Assembly (NCBI GenBank): GCA_009781755.1
Contig: WQVD01000025.1
Span: forward strand, 1-42,849
Length of the DNA: 42,849 nt
Direction: 5' to 3'
Origin: Defluviitaleaceae bacterium
GTDB lineage: Bacteria; Bacillota; Clostridia; Lachnospirales; WQUN01
A program made the position numbers and the translations under genes. The notes beneath the pieces were generated by a model. That model was not told the origin of the DNA, made no database searches, and was given only the letters and a program-made list of their open reading frames with translations. Shown piece by piece: positions 7,742 through 16,914 of this stretch. The stretch's first letter is position 1. Each line of letters starts with the position of its first letter.

Positions 7742-9028
7742 TTAGTACCCCAACTCCCGTGCCGCCGCCATCAGCGCCTCCCGATGCTCGGGGTGCGCGA
7801 TGCCTATCAGCCGTTCTACGCGTTCGGCTATCGCCGTGCCGCGCAAGGCCGCTACGCCGTATTCGGTTACTACGAAATCCACATCGTTGCGTGATAAGGA
7901 CACGACTGCGCCGGGTTTTAACGTCGGTACGATGGTGGATATGGGCACGCGTTCGCCGTCGGGGTCCTTGACCATAGCGGTCGAGTATAGGGCTATGAAG
8001 GAACGGCCATTTTTTGACCGCTGCGCACCTATGGCGGTGTCGGCTTGGCCGCCGGTGCCGCTAAATTGGCGCGGGCCGATGGATTCGGAGCAGCATTGGC
8101 CGGTTAAGTCAATTTCCAGTGTGGTGTTGATGGATACTTGGTTGTCGTTTTGGCCGATGACGGAGGGGTTGTTTACGTAGTGGCCGTCCATGATGCACAC
8201 GGCGGGGTTGTCGTGGGCGAAGTCGTATAGCTCACGCGTGCCCAGGATGAATGTGGCTACCATTTTGCCGCGGTACAGGTTTTTGCGTTCGCCGGTGATG
8301 ACACCCGCTTTGGCCAGTTTCATGAGGCCGGAGGTGAGCATTTCGGTATGCACGCCCAAGTCGCGCTTGTTTTCTAAGGCTTGTGCCACGGCGTTGGGGA
8401 TTTTGCCGATGCCCAGCTGGATACAATCGCCGTCTTCAATGAAGTCGGCAATGTACTTGCCGATGATTGCATCTTTTTCCGATACGGCGGCATCGGGCAA
8501 GACGGGTATATCGTAATCCGTTTCAATGACATAGTCCGCACGGGATATAGGGAACTCTACATCGCCAAAGGTACGCGGATAATTCGGGTTCACTTCCAAT
8601 ATCACGATATCGGCAGCGTCTATCATGCGTCGCTCATACGTGTTGCTGACGGACAAACTCACATAACCGTGTGCATCCGGTGCGGACACTGCTCCCACAT
8701 AAATCGTGGGCTTGCTGTGCGCCAGCCGTTTGGTACCCGCCAAATGCAAATGATTGGGGATGAACGAAATATTCCCGTTGGGGTGCGCGTCGCGCAGTGC
8801 GGGGCAATAAAACCAGCCGTTCACCCGGAAGGTGTCGGCGTATTCGCGCTTCAGGTACTCGTGTGCGCCCATGGGCAGGCAGTTGGTGATGGAAATATCC
8901 TTCACCCTGCCCGCCAAGGTATGCACCTGCTCCATGAACGCACGGGCCTCGGCTGCGCCAAGGCCCGTTACGATATTGCACCCGTCCCGCACCAATTCCA
9001 GTGCGGCTTGCAGGGTTATTTTTTTCAT
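7742..9028 (-). CDS. Acetyl-CoA hydrolase/CoA transferase (4-hydroxybutyrate or butyrate type)
   Basis: This 428-residue family I-like CoA transferase swaps CoA between acetyl-CoA and a short acid. The catalytic Glu is E229 in GVHTEM. The C-terminal half has the family blocks ISTIVPTLKPGAVVSLSRNDVDFVVTEYG (split here only for reading) and FSGTGGQADTAIGA. Length matches 4-hydroxybutyrate and butyryl-CoA:acetate CoA transferases (430-440 residues). It is the last gene of the ETF-Liv unit, 4 nt after the binding-protein gene. In this pathway it would release butyrate (or a similar acid) from its CoA ester, or activate an acid brought in by the Liv importer. Subfamily cannot be fixed by eye. Confidence 0.87.
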   Translation of the reverse strand: MKKITLQAALELVRDGCNIVTGLGAAEARAFMEQVHTLAGRVKDISITNCLPMGAHEYLKREYADTFRVNGWFYCPALRDAHPNGNISFIPNHLHLAGTKRLAHSKPTIYVGAVSAPDAHGYVSLSVSNTYERRMIDAADIVILEVNPNYPRTFGDVEFPISRADYVIETDYDIPVLPDAAVSEKDAIIGKYIADFIEDGDCIQLGIGKIPNAVAQALENKRDLGVHTEMLTSGLMKLAKAGVITGERKNLYRGKMVATFILGTRELYDFAHDNPAVCIMDGHYVNNPSVIGQNDNQVSINTTLEIDLTGQCCSESIGPRQFSGTGGQADTAIGAQRSKNGRSFIALYSTAMVKDPDGERVPISTIVPTLKPGAVVSLSRNDVDFVVTEYGVAALRGTAIAERVERLIGIAHPEHREALMAAARELGY

Positions 9029-9032
9029 ATGC

Positions 9033-10280
9033 TTATCTGCCGGATACGCGAGCGATTACAGCGTGCAGCGATTCCAACGGACGCACGGTATCCCATGCGC
9101 CGGTTTCGAAATTGGCGCGCAGCAATGCCAGGTACTCCGTACCTGTGCGTTGTCCGTTAGAGAAATCCATCGTTCCCGCCATGGGTACGTTGATGGGCGT
9201 ACTTTCCATCGCTTCAATGAAACCTTCCCACGTCAGGTTGTCGGGGTCGGTGGCTTGCATGCCTTGCACAAAGGTGCTGGCTGCAACCCATCCTGCCATG
9301 GCAAACGCGCTGGCCGCCAACGACGGGTCACCAAATGCCGTTACGCCGTCCACAAAATCAAGGAAATCCACAATACCGTCGGGGTCAAGCCAAGCGGTTG
9401 AATAAATCGGGAACGTTGCTTCCATGCCGATATAATCCTCGGCAATCATGGCAATGGCCGTAGGGTCTGCGCTTACATAAGAAGTAAACACAGGAACGGT
9501 CAAGCCGGCAGCCGACATAGCGTTGGCCACAATGATGAACGATGCTTGCGAAGATGCGATGATTACCACATCTACGTTCGAGTTAATCATATCCAACACC
9601 GCAGACGAAACGTCCGCTTGGCCGGGGCTGATTTGATGCTCGGTGGTGGTAAATCCTGCACCCATTGCCTCTACTTGCATGCGTACACCGCGCAGATAGT
9701 CCATGCCCGCTTCGTCGCTGGTATAGATAATGCCGATGTTGCGTGCGTCGTATTCTTCAATTGCACGGGCCGCCAAAACGCGGCCTTCGGTTACAAAGAT
9801 TGCCTGTACGGGGAAGATATTGCGCCCGCGTGCATTGTCAAATGCGTCGTCACTAAACAATGCGCCAATACCCGAAGCAAAATACACGGTAGGAATGCCC
9901 GTTTCGCGCAGCAAACCCAATGTTGCGCCAATCGTGGGCGAACCAAAATGCCCAACAATTGCAAATACCCCATCGTCATGGATCAACGCTTCGGTAAACG
10001 CCAAGCCGTTGACGGCATCAAAACCGTCGTCGTGATGTACAAAGCGCAACTCGCGCCCATGGATGCCGCCTGCTTCGTTAACACGGTGGAAATACGCGCG
10101 GATACCATCGTTAAACGGCACGCCCACCATTGCAAATGCGCCCGATGTTGCAGCCGTATTGCCCACGGTAATGGTCGTATCGGTTATGCCTTGGGCGTCT
10201 CCGTCACGGTTGCAACCCGCGAGCCCTACAAGCAAAACCAATGCAATGCTTGCCAACAAAAACGTTACAAATTTTTTCAT
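9033..10280 (-). CDS. Branched-chain amino acid-type ABC transporter substrate-binding lipoprotein
   Basis: This 415-residue LivJ/LivK-like binding protein has a signal peptide with lipobox LAGC (C23), so the mature protein is anchored outside the cell membrane. The periplasmic-binding fold begins TITVGNTAATSGAFAMVG. The start is ATG 10280, preceded by AAAGGAGG; an earlier in-frame ATG would put a non-signal extension in front. It lies 38 nt downstream of livF, and its permease and ATPase genes follow the usual order. The ligand could be a branched-chain amino acid. Relatives of this family also bind amides, urea and aromatic or short-chain acids, and the acyl-CoA genes around it favour an acid. 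Confidence 0.92.
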   Translation of the reverse strand: MKKFVTFLLASIALVLLVGLAGCNRDGDAQGITDTTITVGNTAATSGAFAMVGVPFNDGIRAYFHRVNEAGGIHGRELRFVHHDDGFDAVNGLAFTEALIHDDGVFAIVGHFGSPTIGATLGLLRETGIPTVYFASGIGALFSDDAFDNARGRNIFPVQAIFVTEGRVLAARAIEEYDARNIGIIYTSDEAGMDYLRGVRMQVEAMGAGFTTTEHQISPGQADVSSAVLDMINSNVDVVIIASSQASFIIVANAMSAAGLTVPVFTSYVSADPTAIAMIAEDYIGMEATFPIYSTAWLDPDGIVDFLDFVDGVTAFGDPSLAASAFAMAGWVAASTFVQGMQATDPDNLTWEGFIEAMESTPINVPMAGTMDFSNGQRTGTEYLALLRANFETGAWDTVRPLESLHAVIARVSGR

Positions 10281-10318
10281 GTGAATCCTCCTTTTATAAT
10301 AAGCCCATAAGATGAATG

Positions 10319-11026
10319 TCACCCTAAATAGGCTTCAATTAACGTGGGGTCGTTGATGAGTTCGCTTGCGGGACCCTCCATGCGGATTTGCCCGACTTCC
10401 AATACATATGCATAATCCGCAATCTTCAATGCGCCCAAGGCATTTTGTTCCACCAGTAAAACGGTGGTGCCGTCGTCGCGGATGGCTTGAATTATTTTGA
10501 ACATTTCTTTAACGATAAGCGGCGCCAACCCCAGCGAGGGTTCGTCCAGCATCAATAATTTGGGGCTACCCATGAGCGCACGGCCGATGGCCAACATCTG
10601 CTGTTCGCCGCCGGATAATGTTTGCGCAATTTGATTGCGGCGTTCTTGCAACACGGGGAAATAACGGTACACGCGTTCAAAATTAGCCAACCGTTGCACC
10701 TTGCTTACGGTGAATGCACCTGTGCGCAAGTTTTCTTCGACGGTTAGTTCTTTAAACACGTGGCGGCCTTCGGGTACAACCAGCATGCCCCGTTTGGTAA
10801 TTTTATTTACCGCCATGCGGGAAATGTTTTGCCCAAACAAAGAAATGCGGCCTTGCGATTCCAACACGCCGCAAATCGCACGGATGGTCGAAGATTTGCC
10901 CGCGCCATTGCTGCCCAACAACGTAACGATGGTGCCCATGGGCACGGTCAAATTAATACCCTTCACCGCTTTGATAAAGCCATAATTCACTTCCAACCCA
11001 CGTACTTCCAACGCATTTACCATCAT
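10319..11026 (-). CDS. livF: LivF-type ABC transporter ATPase
   Basis: This 235-residue ATPase of a branched-chain amino acid-type importer has Walker A GSNGAGKSS, signature LSGGEQQ, Walker B LLMLDEPSLGLAP and a switch His region (LLVEQN). The C-terminal ELINDPTLIEAYLG is typical of LivF. Two ATG codons are adjacent at the start. The first overlaps the livG stop (ATGA). It works as a heterodimer with LivG on the cytoplasmic face of LivH/LivM. Confidence 0.94.
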   Translation of the reverse strand: MMVNALEVRGLEVNYGFIKAVKGINLTVPMGTIVTLLGSNGAGKSSTIRAICGVLESQGRISLFGQNISRMAVNKITKRGMLVVPEGRHVFKELTVEENLRTGAFTVSKVQRLANFERVYRYFPVLQERRNQIAQTLSGGEQQMLAIGRALMGSPKLLMLDEPSLGLAPLIVKEMFKIIQAIRDDGTTVLLVEQNALGALKIADYAYVLEVGQIRMEGPASELINDPTLIEAYLG

Positions 11027-11811
11027 TCGTCATCCTTCCCCAGGTATGCTTCCTGTACCGCAGGATGTGCTTTAATTTCGTCCGGTGTACCGATGGCAAT
11101 CATCTTGCCAAATGATATCGCGCAAATACGCTCGCAAATACTGGATACGAAGTTCATGTCATGCTCGATGAGCAATATTCCGCATTTGTATCGGGTCGAA
11201 ATATCCTTGACCGTTTGCACCAGCGCGGCGGTTTCTACGTCGTTGAGCCCGGCGGCAGGTTCGTCCAAGATGATCAATTTGGGATCCAGCATGAGCGTGC
11301 GCCCCAATTCGATGCGCTTTTGAATACCGTAAGGCTGCATGAGTGCAGGCATGTCTTTTAAATGAAGCAACCCCAAATCCGCCAGTACCGCTTCGGCACG
11401 ATCACGCAGGGCTCTTTCCTCGCGGCGTGCCTTGGGTAATTTTAGGATTTGTGAAAACAAACTCGTCTTAAAAGCCGTGTGCGCACCCACTAACAAATTT
11501 TCAATAACAGACAAACTCACAATTAGCTCCACGTTTTGGAATGTACGCACTAAGCCCAACTCGATGATGTGATGGGCTTTTTTGCCCACCAGGTTAACCA
11601 CGTTATCTTCTTTAGTCTTGAATAACACTTGCCCCGCATCCGGTTTGTAAAATTGTGTGATGCAATTAAACGCCGTGGTCTTGCCTGCGCCGTTGGGGCC
11701 GATGATGCCGTATATTTCGCCTTCGTTCATTTCAAAGGATAATTGATCCACGGCTTTTAACCCGCCGAATGCGATGGAGAGGTTTTCCACTTTTAATAAA
11801 GGTGTGCTCAT
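11023..11811 (-). CDS. livG: LivG-type ABC transporter ATPase
   Basis: This 262-residue ATPase has Walker A GPNGAGKTT, a long LivG-specific insertion (AHTAFKTSLFSQIL), Walker B LIILDEPAAGLND and the switch LLIEHDM. The signature motif is degenerate (MQPYGIQKR in place of LSYGQQR-like), as seen by eye; the Gln/Arg pattern is kept. The start is ATG 11811 (MSTPLL), which overlaps the livM stop as ATGA and follows GGAAGG. The upstream in-frame ATG at 11826 lies inside livM and lacks a better site. Confidence 0.92.
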   Translation of the reverse strand: MSTPLLKVENLSIAFGGLKAVDQLSFEMNEGEIYGIIGPNGAGKTTAFNCITQFYKPDAGQVLFKTKEDNVVNLVGKKAHHIIELGLVRTFQNVELIVSLSVIENLLVGAHTAFKTSLFSQILKLPKARREERALRDRAEAVLADLGLLHLKDMPALMQPYGIQKRIELGRTLMLDPKLIILDEPAAGLNDVETAALVQTVKDISTRYKCGILLIEHDMNFVSSICERICAISFGKMIAIGTPDEIKAHPAVQEAYLGKDDE

Positions 11812-12824
11812 ACCTTCCGCCCCCATTTCGCCCGTGCTTTGTATACAAGCTTCTTCAGATCATGCCATACATACACCAGCCCGGCGGGGTAATACATGGC
11901 AACAATGATGATCAAAACGCCCGTGAAGATAAACGCCAAGCCATTTACATCACCAATCACGGGCAAATTTTGCAATATTAATGGGGGCACACCAAACACC
12001 ACAAATGCACCCAATACCGAACCGGACACCGAACGCACCCCGCCAATCACCACCGCCGCAAACAGCATCAGCGAAAGCGTAAATATCCACGCGTTGGGTT
12101 CTGTAAAGCGGATGAAGTGCATCAATAGCGCACCACCCAACCCCGCATACGCCGTAGAAATACTAAACGCAACAATGCGATATTTAAAAATATTTATGCC
12201 CATGGCGGCGGCGGCCGCTTCACTGCCGCGCATGGCACTTAGTGCCCGCCCGGTGTAACTGTTGGCAATGCTGTGCGTCACAAACATGGCAATGACCAAA
12301 AAAACAACCAGCAAAACAAATGTTTGGTTGCGATTCATCGTAAAACTGAAAAACGTGGGGAAATCCGCACGCGCGCCTACAAAACTATTCGTAAACCAAG
12401 TCCATTCGATAAACACCTGCCGCAAAATTTCCGCCACGGCCAAGGTTGCCATCGCCAAGAAGAAACCTTCCACCCGCGAAGCCAACAAACCTACAACCAT
12501 GCCCAAAATCGCGGTGATAGCTACCGTTACAATGATTGACGGCAAGAAACCCCAACTTAAATTGCCGGTAAAAAACGCCGTAAAGTACGCACCTAAACCC
12601 ATAAACGCCGCCGTACCCAGCGAAAACAACCCGCCATAACCCATCAGCAAGTTCAAGCCCAGCGTAACAATCGCGTAGACAATAACCCCCGCAATCAACG
12701 TCAGTTGGAAGAAGCGTAATACACCCAACTCCACCAACAACGGTGCACAAGCCAGCAAAATACCAAACACTAAATAATCCGAATACGGGCGCGACCGTTT
12801 GTACCGATCCAATAGTTTTCGCAT
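11808..12824 (-). CDS. livM: LivM-type ABC transporter permease
   Basis: This 338-residue integral membrane permease has about nine hydrophobic segments. It carries the LivM core LNLLMGYGGLFSLGTAAFMGLGAY and the EAA-like coupling region GRALSAMRGSEAAAAAMGIN in the cytoplasmic loop, both typical of the family. It lies 2 nt after livH and overlaps livG by 4 nt. With LivH it forms the translocation channel. Confidence 0.93.
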   Translation of the reverse strand: MRKLLDRYKRSRPYSDYLVFGILLACAPLLVELGVLRFFQLTLIAGVIVYAIVTLGLNLLMGYGGLFSLGTAAFMGLGAYFTAFFTGNLSWGFLPSIIVTVAITAILGMVVGLLASRVEGFFLAMATLAVAEILRQVFIEWTWFTNSFVGARADFPTFFSFTMNRNQTFVLLVVFLVIAMFVTHSIANSYTGRALSAMRGSEAAAAAMGINIFKYRIVAFSISTAYAGLGGALLMHFIRFTEPNAWIFTLSLMLFAAVVIGGVRSVSGSVLGAFVVFGVPPLILQNLPVIGDVNGLAFIFTGVLIIIVAMYYPAGLVYVWHDLKKLVYKARAKWGRKV

Positions 12825-12826
12825 GG

Positions 12827-13699
12827 TTACACCTTCTTTACTAACTTTTTGCCGAATATGCCGTTGGGGTTAATCAACAAAATACCCAAAATGGAAAGAT
12901 AAACAATCGCATCAGCCCACACGCTGGAAATGTAGAACGAAATTAAATTACGCGCCAACGCAATCAAGTACGCGGCGAATACCGGGCCGAAGAACGTACC
13001 CAGCCCGCCCAGCACACAAGCCAGCAGCGCTGTAATTTGTATCGAATCCATCATCATAAAATTAACCGTGGTAGTGGGTGCGACCATCATGGCCGCCAAC
13101 GAACCCAATGCCGCCGCGACTGCCCACGCACCCATCGTTACTATAGAGGTAGGAATGCCCATCATCCGCGCCACCGTGTCGTTGGAAGCCGTGGCGCGTA
13201 CCGCCAACCCCCATTTCGTTTTTTGGATGATAAAAAATAACGCCGCCATCAACGCCACGCCGATGAATATGTTCACCAACGCGCTATTTGTAATGGTAGC
13301 GTCCATAATCGTTTGCGTACCCTGCGCAAAACGCCCATACGTCAAAGGGATATTGCCGAAAAACATCGGTGCCAACCCCAAAAAGACAATAACCAATCCC
13401 AGCGTAACAATTTGCTTGGATACCGAATGCAATTTTATCGTGCGCTTGATTACCACGCGGTCAATGAGTATGCCCACGCTCACAGCACCTACCACACCTG
13501 CCAACGTAGACACAAATACATTAAATCCCGTTTCCGACATAAACCATGCGGCGATAAACGCGCAGAACATAGAGATAACCCCCTGCGCATAGTTAAACGC
13601 CTTGCTGGTGCGGAAAATAAGAATAATACCCATCGTAGCCAAAGCTAAAATGCCGCCCGTTTCCAATGAGTTAAATAGGATTTGCACAAAAATGTTCAC
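12827..13699 (-). CDS. livH: LivH-type ABC transporter permease
   Basis: This 290-residue permease has about eight membrane segments. The N-terminal motif GGILALATMGIILIFRTSKAFNYAQG is the LivH family hallmark, here split as GGILALATMG and AFNYAQG. A coupling loop ATASNDTVARMMGI follows. The start is GTG 13699, overlapping the stop of the upstream KASIII-like gene (GTGA). The order livH-livM-livG-livF is canonical. Confidence 0.93.
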   Translation of the reverse strand: MNIFVQILFNSLETGGILALATMGIILIFRTSKAFNYAQGVISMFCAFIAAWFMSETGFNVFVSTLAGVVGAVSVGILIDRVVIKRTIKLHSVSKQIVTLGLVIVFLGLAPMFFGNIPLTYGRFAQGTQTIMDATITNSALVNIFIGVALMAALFFIIQKTKWGLAVRATASNDTVARMMGIPTSIVTMGAWAVAAALGSLAAMMVAPTTTVNFMMMDSIQITALLACVLGGLGTFFGPVFAAYLIALARNLISFYISSVWADAIVYLSILGILLINPNGIFGKKLVKKV

Positions 13700-14727
13700 G
13701 CCTTATTCCCCCAGCGGATGACATTGGCTGCCCATACATATCCGATGCCCGCCGACAACATGCATACCACGCTGCCGTCACGCACTTTGCCTTCGTTTAA
13801 CGCCAGTTCCAAGGATAAAAGTTGGTCAATTTGGCCGAGGTGGCCGTAGTTTTCTAAGTAAGTAGATTGGTATGGTTGCAAGCCCAATTCCTTTAGCATT
13901 GCTTCATGCCCGCTGCGCTTGATGTGCAAAATCGCCAAATAATCCATGGCAGCACGGGTCATGCCGGATTTTTCAAAGGCACGGTCGATGCATTTGTACC
14001 AATTGGGCATGGACACTTCGTTCAAGCGGTGCTTCATCGCTTCTGCGTCCAATAGGCGCAGGGATTTTTGTGCTTCTTCTACGTTGGCGGATGTGATGGG
14101 GTTGACTTGCCCGCCTATTTCTACGGCGGCGGTACGTGCCAACGATGCGTCCGCGATGATGTGCGTACCCAATACGAGGTTTCGATTGTGGTTTTTCTTC
14201 AATAGAATCGCGCCGCCGCCGTCCGCCAAGTTGAACATGAACGACACGTTCGAGTCCGCGTAGTCAATGAAATCGCCGTTGCGGTAGCCGCCCGCGATGA
14301 GGATCGTGTTGATTTCGTCATCTGCCAGCAGCATGTCTTTGGCAATTTTGATGGCGGATACGGTGGTGCAACAGCGGTTTTGCACGTCAATGCCCCATGC
14401 GTTAACCGCACCAATCTTGTCTTGTATATACAATGCCGATGTGGTCAGCGGATATTCCTTGTACTCCTCGCCCATGCACAGGATTACATCGATTTCTGCC
14501 GGGTCGATGCCGGCGTTTTGGATGCATTTTTGGGCGGCCAAGTAGCCGAGTTCTTGCGTGCCTTCGTGCGGAGCGGCGATGGGCTTGCGGATGATGCCCA
14601 GCTTATCGGCTACGGCTTGCGCACTCCATACGCCGTTGGTTGCCGCAGAAATTTGTTCCGCGGTCATATAATTTTGCGGGATGTAGGTGCCGATACCCGC
14701 GATGCCTATGTTCGGTCGGTTAGCCAT
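13696..14727 (-). CDS. 3-oxoacyl-ACP synthase III (KASIII/FabH)-like protein
   Basis: This 343-residue thiolase-fold enzyme belongs to the FabH family, which condenses an acyl-CoA with a malonyl or acetyl donor. By alignment to FabH, C119 (NRCCTTVSAIKIAK) is the nucleophile and H268 (AILHIKRSG) the catalytic His. The Asn expected in the YGNTSAAS motif is replaced by His (ENYGHLGQID, H296), so the triad is altered. It lies between maoC and livH with overlaps at both ends, inside a degradation or fermentation operon rather than a fatty-acid synthesis operon. It may be a specialised acyl-transfer or C-C bond enzyme of this pathway, such as a beta-ketoacyl-CoA synthase. The reaction is unknown. 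Confidence 0.8.
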   Translation of the reverse strand: MANRPNIGIAGIGTYIPQNYMTAEQISAATNGVWSAQAVADKLGIIRKPIAAPHEGTQELGYLAAQKCIQNAGIDPAEIDVILCMGEEYKEYPLTTSALYIQDKIGAVNAWGIDVQNRCCTTVSAIKIAKDMLLADDEINTILIAGGYRNGDFIDYADSNVSFMFNLADGGGAILLKKNHNRNLVLGTHIIADASLARTAAVEIGGQVNPITSANVEEAQKSLRLLDAEAMKHRLNEVSMPNWYKCIDRAFEKSGMTRAAMDYLAILHIKRSGHEAMLKELGLQPYQSTYLENYGHLGQIDQLLSLELALNEGKVRDGSVVCMLSAGIGYVWAANVIRWGNKA

Positions 14728-15136
14728 GGACGATGATTACCGCCTCTCCCACCAGTACGGCAGTGCCGTCTTGGTTAGTGATTGTGCAATCCATGATGAC
14801 GCGCTTTTTATCTTCGATTTTCTCCTTGACGGTGCAGGTGGCGGTGATGGTATCGCCGATGTATACGGGTGCTAAAAATTTGATTTCCTGCTTTGCATAA
14901 ATTGAACCCGGGCCGGGCAGGTGCATGCCCAACACAGTTGAAAGAAAACTCGCCGTTAGCATGCCATGCGCCACGCGCTTTTTGAAAAAGCTGTCCGCCG
15001 CGTAGGGTTCGTTGATGTGCACGGGATTGTTATCGCCCGTGATACCCGCGAAGTTATATACATCGTACTCGCTGATGGTTTTGCTGTAGGATGCGCTTTG
15101 GCCTACGTATAGTTCGGCCATGGTGTAGCCCTTCAT
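14720..15136 (-). CDS. MaoC-like (R)-specific enoyl-CoA hydratase
   Basis: This 138-residue hot-dog-fold hydratase has the catalytic pair D35 and H40 in GITGDNNPVH, followed by the A.....RVAHGML segment of (R)-hydratases (PhaJ type). The start is ATG 15136, overlapping the etfA stop as ATGA; a second ATG five codons on (MAEL) is possible. It interconverts (R)-3-hydroxyacyl-CoA and 2-enoyl-CoA. With the FabG-type reductase of the same cluster it defines an (R)-route, in place of the crotonase/Hbd (S)-route usual in clostridia. Confidence 0.9.
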   Translation of the reverse strand: MKGYTMAELYVGQSASYSKTISEYDVYNFAGITGDNNPVHINEPYAADSFFKKRVAHGMLTASFLSTVLGMHLPGPGSIYAKQEIKFLAPVYIGDTITATCTVKEKIEDKKRVIMDCTITNQDGTAVLVGEAVIIVHG

Positions 15137-16119
15137 GCCAACCGCTCCAAACGGTCGATGAGCTTGTGTAGGATTTTGTGCATGTCTCCCACAATACCCA
15201 CGTCGGCCACGTCGAAGATGGGCGCGGAGGGGTTCTTGTTGATGGCGATAATGAGTTCGGACTCTTCCATGCCGGCCAAGTGCTGGATGGCACCGCTGAT
15301 GCCGCACGCCATGTAAAGTTGCGGGCGCACAGTTTTACCGGTTTGGCCAATTTGTTTTTCCTTCTCGGCGAAGCCCGCGTCCACGGCAGCGCGTGATGCG
15401 CCGACCATACCACCCAGCGCGGAGGCGAGTTTTTCTAATGTGGCGAAACCTTCCTTGCCCGTGCCGCGCCCGCCGGATACGAGTACTTTGGCCTCGGTGA
15501 TGTCTTTGGTTTTTTTGGCAGATTTGACGGTTTCCAAAATGGTTACATTGCGGTCGGCGGGTGTGAATTCAACGGGGAAATTGCGCACAGTGCCGTTTGA
15601 TTGTGCGGTAGGTTCGGGCGCAATCATGACACCGGGGCGGATGGAGGCCATCTGCGGGCGATGCTCCGGGCAAATAATAGTCGCCAAAATATTGCCGCCA
15701 AACGCCGGGCGTGTCATGAGTAAATGATTTGTGTCCGGGTCGATTTCCAATGAGGTGCAATCGGCGGTAAGGCCCGTTTTGACGCGGGCCGCTACGCGGG
15801 GAGCTAAGTCGCGCCCAATGGCTGTTGCGCCGATGAGCACGATTTCGAAGTCTTCGGCTTTAAGCACCGCCGTCATGGCTTTGGTGTATGGTTCGTTCAT
15901 GTAGTCGCTCAAATATTCGCTGTCTACGGCGATGACTTCATCTGCGCCGTGTTGTAGGGCGGTTTGGTTCAACGCGTCCACGTTGTGCCCCAGCACCAGC
16001 GCAATTAATTTTTGCCCCAGCGCATTCGCCAGTTTTTTTCCTTCGCCCAGCAATTCCAGCGACACTTTTTGCATCACGCCGTCGCGCTGCTCGCAAAAAA
16101 CCATTACGTGTTTGCTCAT
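15133..16119 (-). CDS. etfA: Electron transfer flavoprotein alpha subunit
   Basis: This 328-residue ETF alpha binds FAD in its C-terminal domain. The signature runs from GASRAAVDAG through QIGQTGKTV to YMACGISGAIQHLAGM and AINKNPSAPIFDVADVGIVGD. The ATG overlaps the etfB stop (ATGA). It accepts electrons from the acyl-CoA dehydrogenase encoded upstream, or in a Bcd-Etf complex bifurcates electrons to ferredoxin. The sequence by eye does not decide between bifurcating and ordinary ETF. Confidence 0.95.
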   Translation of the reverse strand: MSKHVMVFCEQRDGVMQKVSLELLGEGKKLANALGQKLIALVLGHNVDALNQTALQHGADEVIAVDSEYLSDYMNEPYTKAMTAVLKAEDFEIVLIGATAIGRDLAPRVAARVKTGLTADCTSLEIDPDTNHLLMTRPAFGGNILATIICPEHRPQMASIRPGVMIAPEPTAQSNGTVRNFPVEFTPADRNVTILETVKSAKKTKDITEAKVLVSGGRGTGKEGFATLEKLASALGGMVGASRAAVDAGFAEKEKQIGQTGKTVRPQLYMACGISGAIQHLAGMEESELIIAINKNPSAPIFDVADVGIVGDMHKILHKLIDRLERLA

Positions 16120-16904
16120 AGGATGTGATGCTCCTTTAACTTGCGGATGATGATTTCTACAGATTCGTCGTCGCTAACTTGGTGTAATTCACCTTTGCCT
16201 TTGGGGGATTTTGTGAAGGATTTTTTAACGCGGGTGGGTGAACCTTTTAGGCCGATATTTTCGCGGGCGACGAGGTGTTCCAAGTCGACATAAGCGAGTG
16301 ATTTAACTTCTTTGGTATCGTATGCGTCTACGATGCCGCCTACGGACATGTAACGCGGTTGATTTAATTCGGACAGCGCGGTGATGAGGACGGGATATTG
16401 CGCTTGTATGATTTGGTAGCGGTCTTCGTATTGCCGCTTGACGGTGATGGTCTTGTCTTCGGCGTTGATTTCTTCTGCGTAGGAAATGACCGGGATGCCT
16501 AAATGTTCGGCGATTTGCGGGCCCACTTGTGCGGTGTCGCCGTCAATGGCTTGGCGGCCTGTGATGATCAAGTCATAACCCAATAAATTGATAGCACCTG
16601 CCAATGTACCGGAGGTTGCCCAAGTATCCGCGCCGGCGAAGGCACGGTCGGATATTAAATATGCGTCGTCGCATCCCATGGCGAGTGCCTCGCGTAGCGC
16701 AACATCGGCTTGCGGCGGCCCCATGGTTATGACCGTGACATGCGCATCGCGAGTGTCCTTGATGCGCAACGCGGCTTCAATACCCGCCAAATCATCCGGG
16801 TTTATAATAGAAGGAACGCCATCGCGTATGAGCGTGCCGGTCTCTTGGTTGAGTTTAACCTCGTTAGTATTGGGTACTTGCTTGATGCAAACAATTATCT
16901 TCAT
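16116..16904 (-). CDS. etfB: Electron transfer flavoprotein beta subunit
   Basis: This 262-residue ETF beta starts MKIIVCIKQVPNTNEV (ATG 16904), preceded by AAGGAG. The family segment ITGRQAIDGDTAQVGPQIAEHLG (shown in part as GRQAIDGDTAQVGPQ) is intact. It is the first gene of the large minus-strand unit, 214 nt downstream of the acyl-CoA dehydrogenase gene and separated from it by a repeat-filled gap. It pairs with EtfA. An earlier in-frame start would translate the intergenic repeat and is rejected. Confidence 0.95.
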   Translation of the reverse strand: MKIIVCIKQVPNTNEVKLNQETGTLIRDGVPSIINPDDLAGIEAALRIKDTRDAHVTVITMGPPQADVALREALAMGCDDAYLISDRAFAGADTWATSGTLAGAINLLGYDLIITGRQAIDGDTAQVGPQIAEHLGIPVISYAEEINAEDKTITVKRQYEDRYQIIQAQYPVLITALSELNQPRYMSVGGIVDAYDTKEVKSLAYVDLEHLVARENIGLKGSPTRVKKSFTKSPKGKGELHQVSDDESVEIIIRKLKEHHIL

Positions 16905-16914
16905 AGCGCACTCC

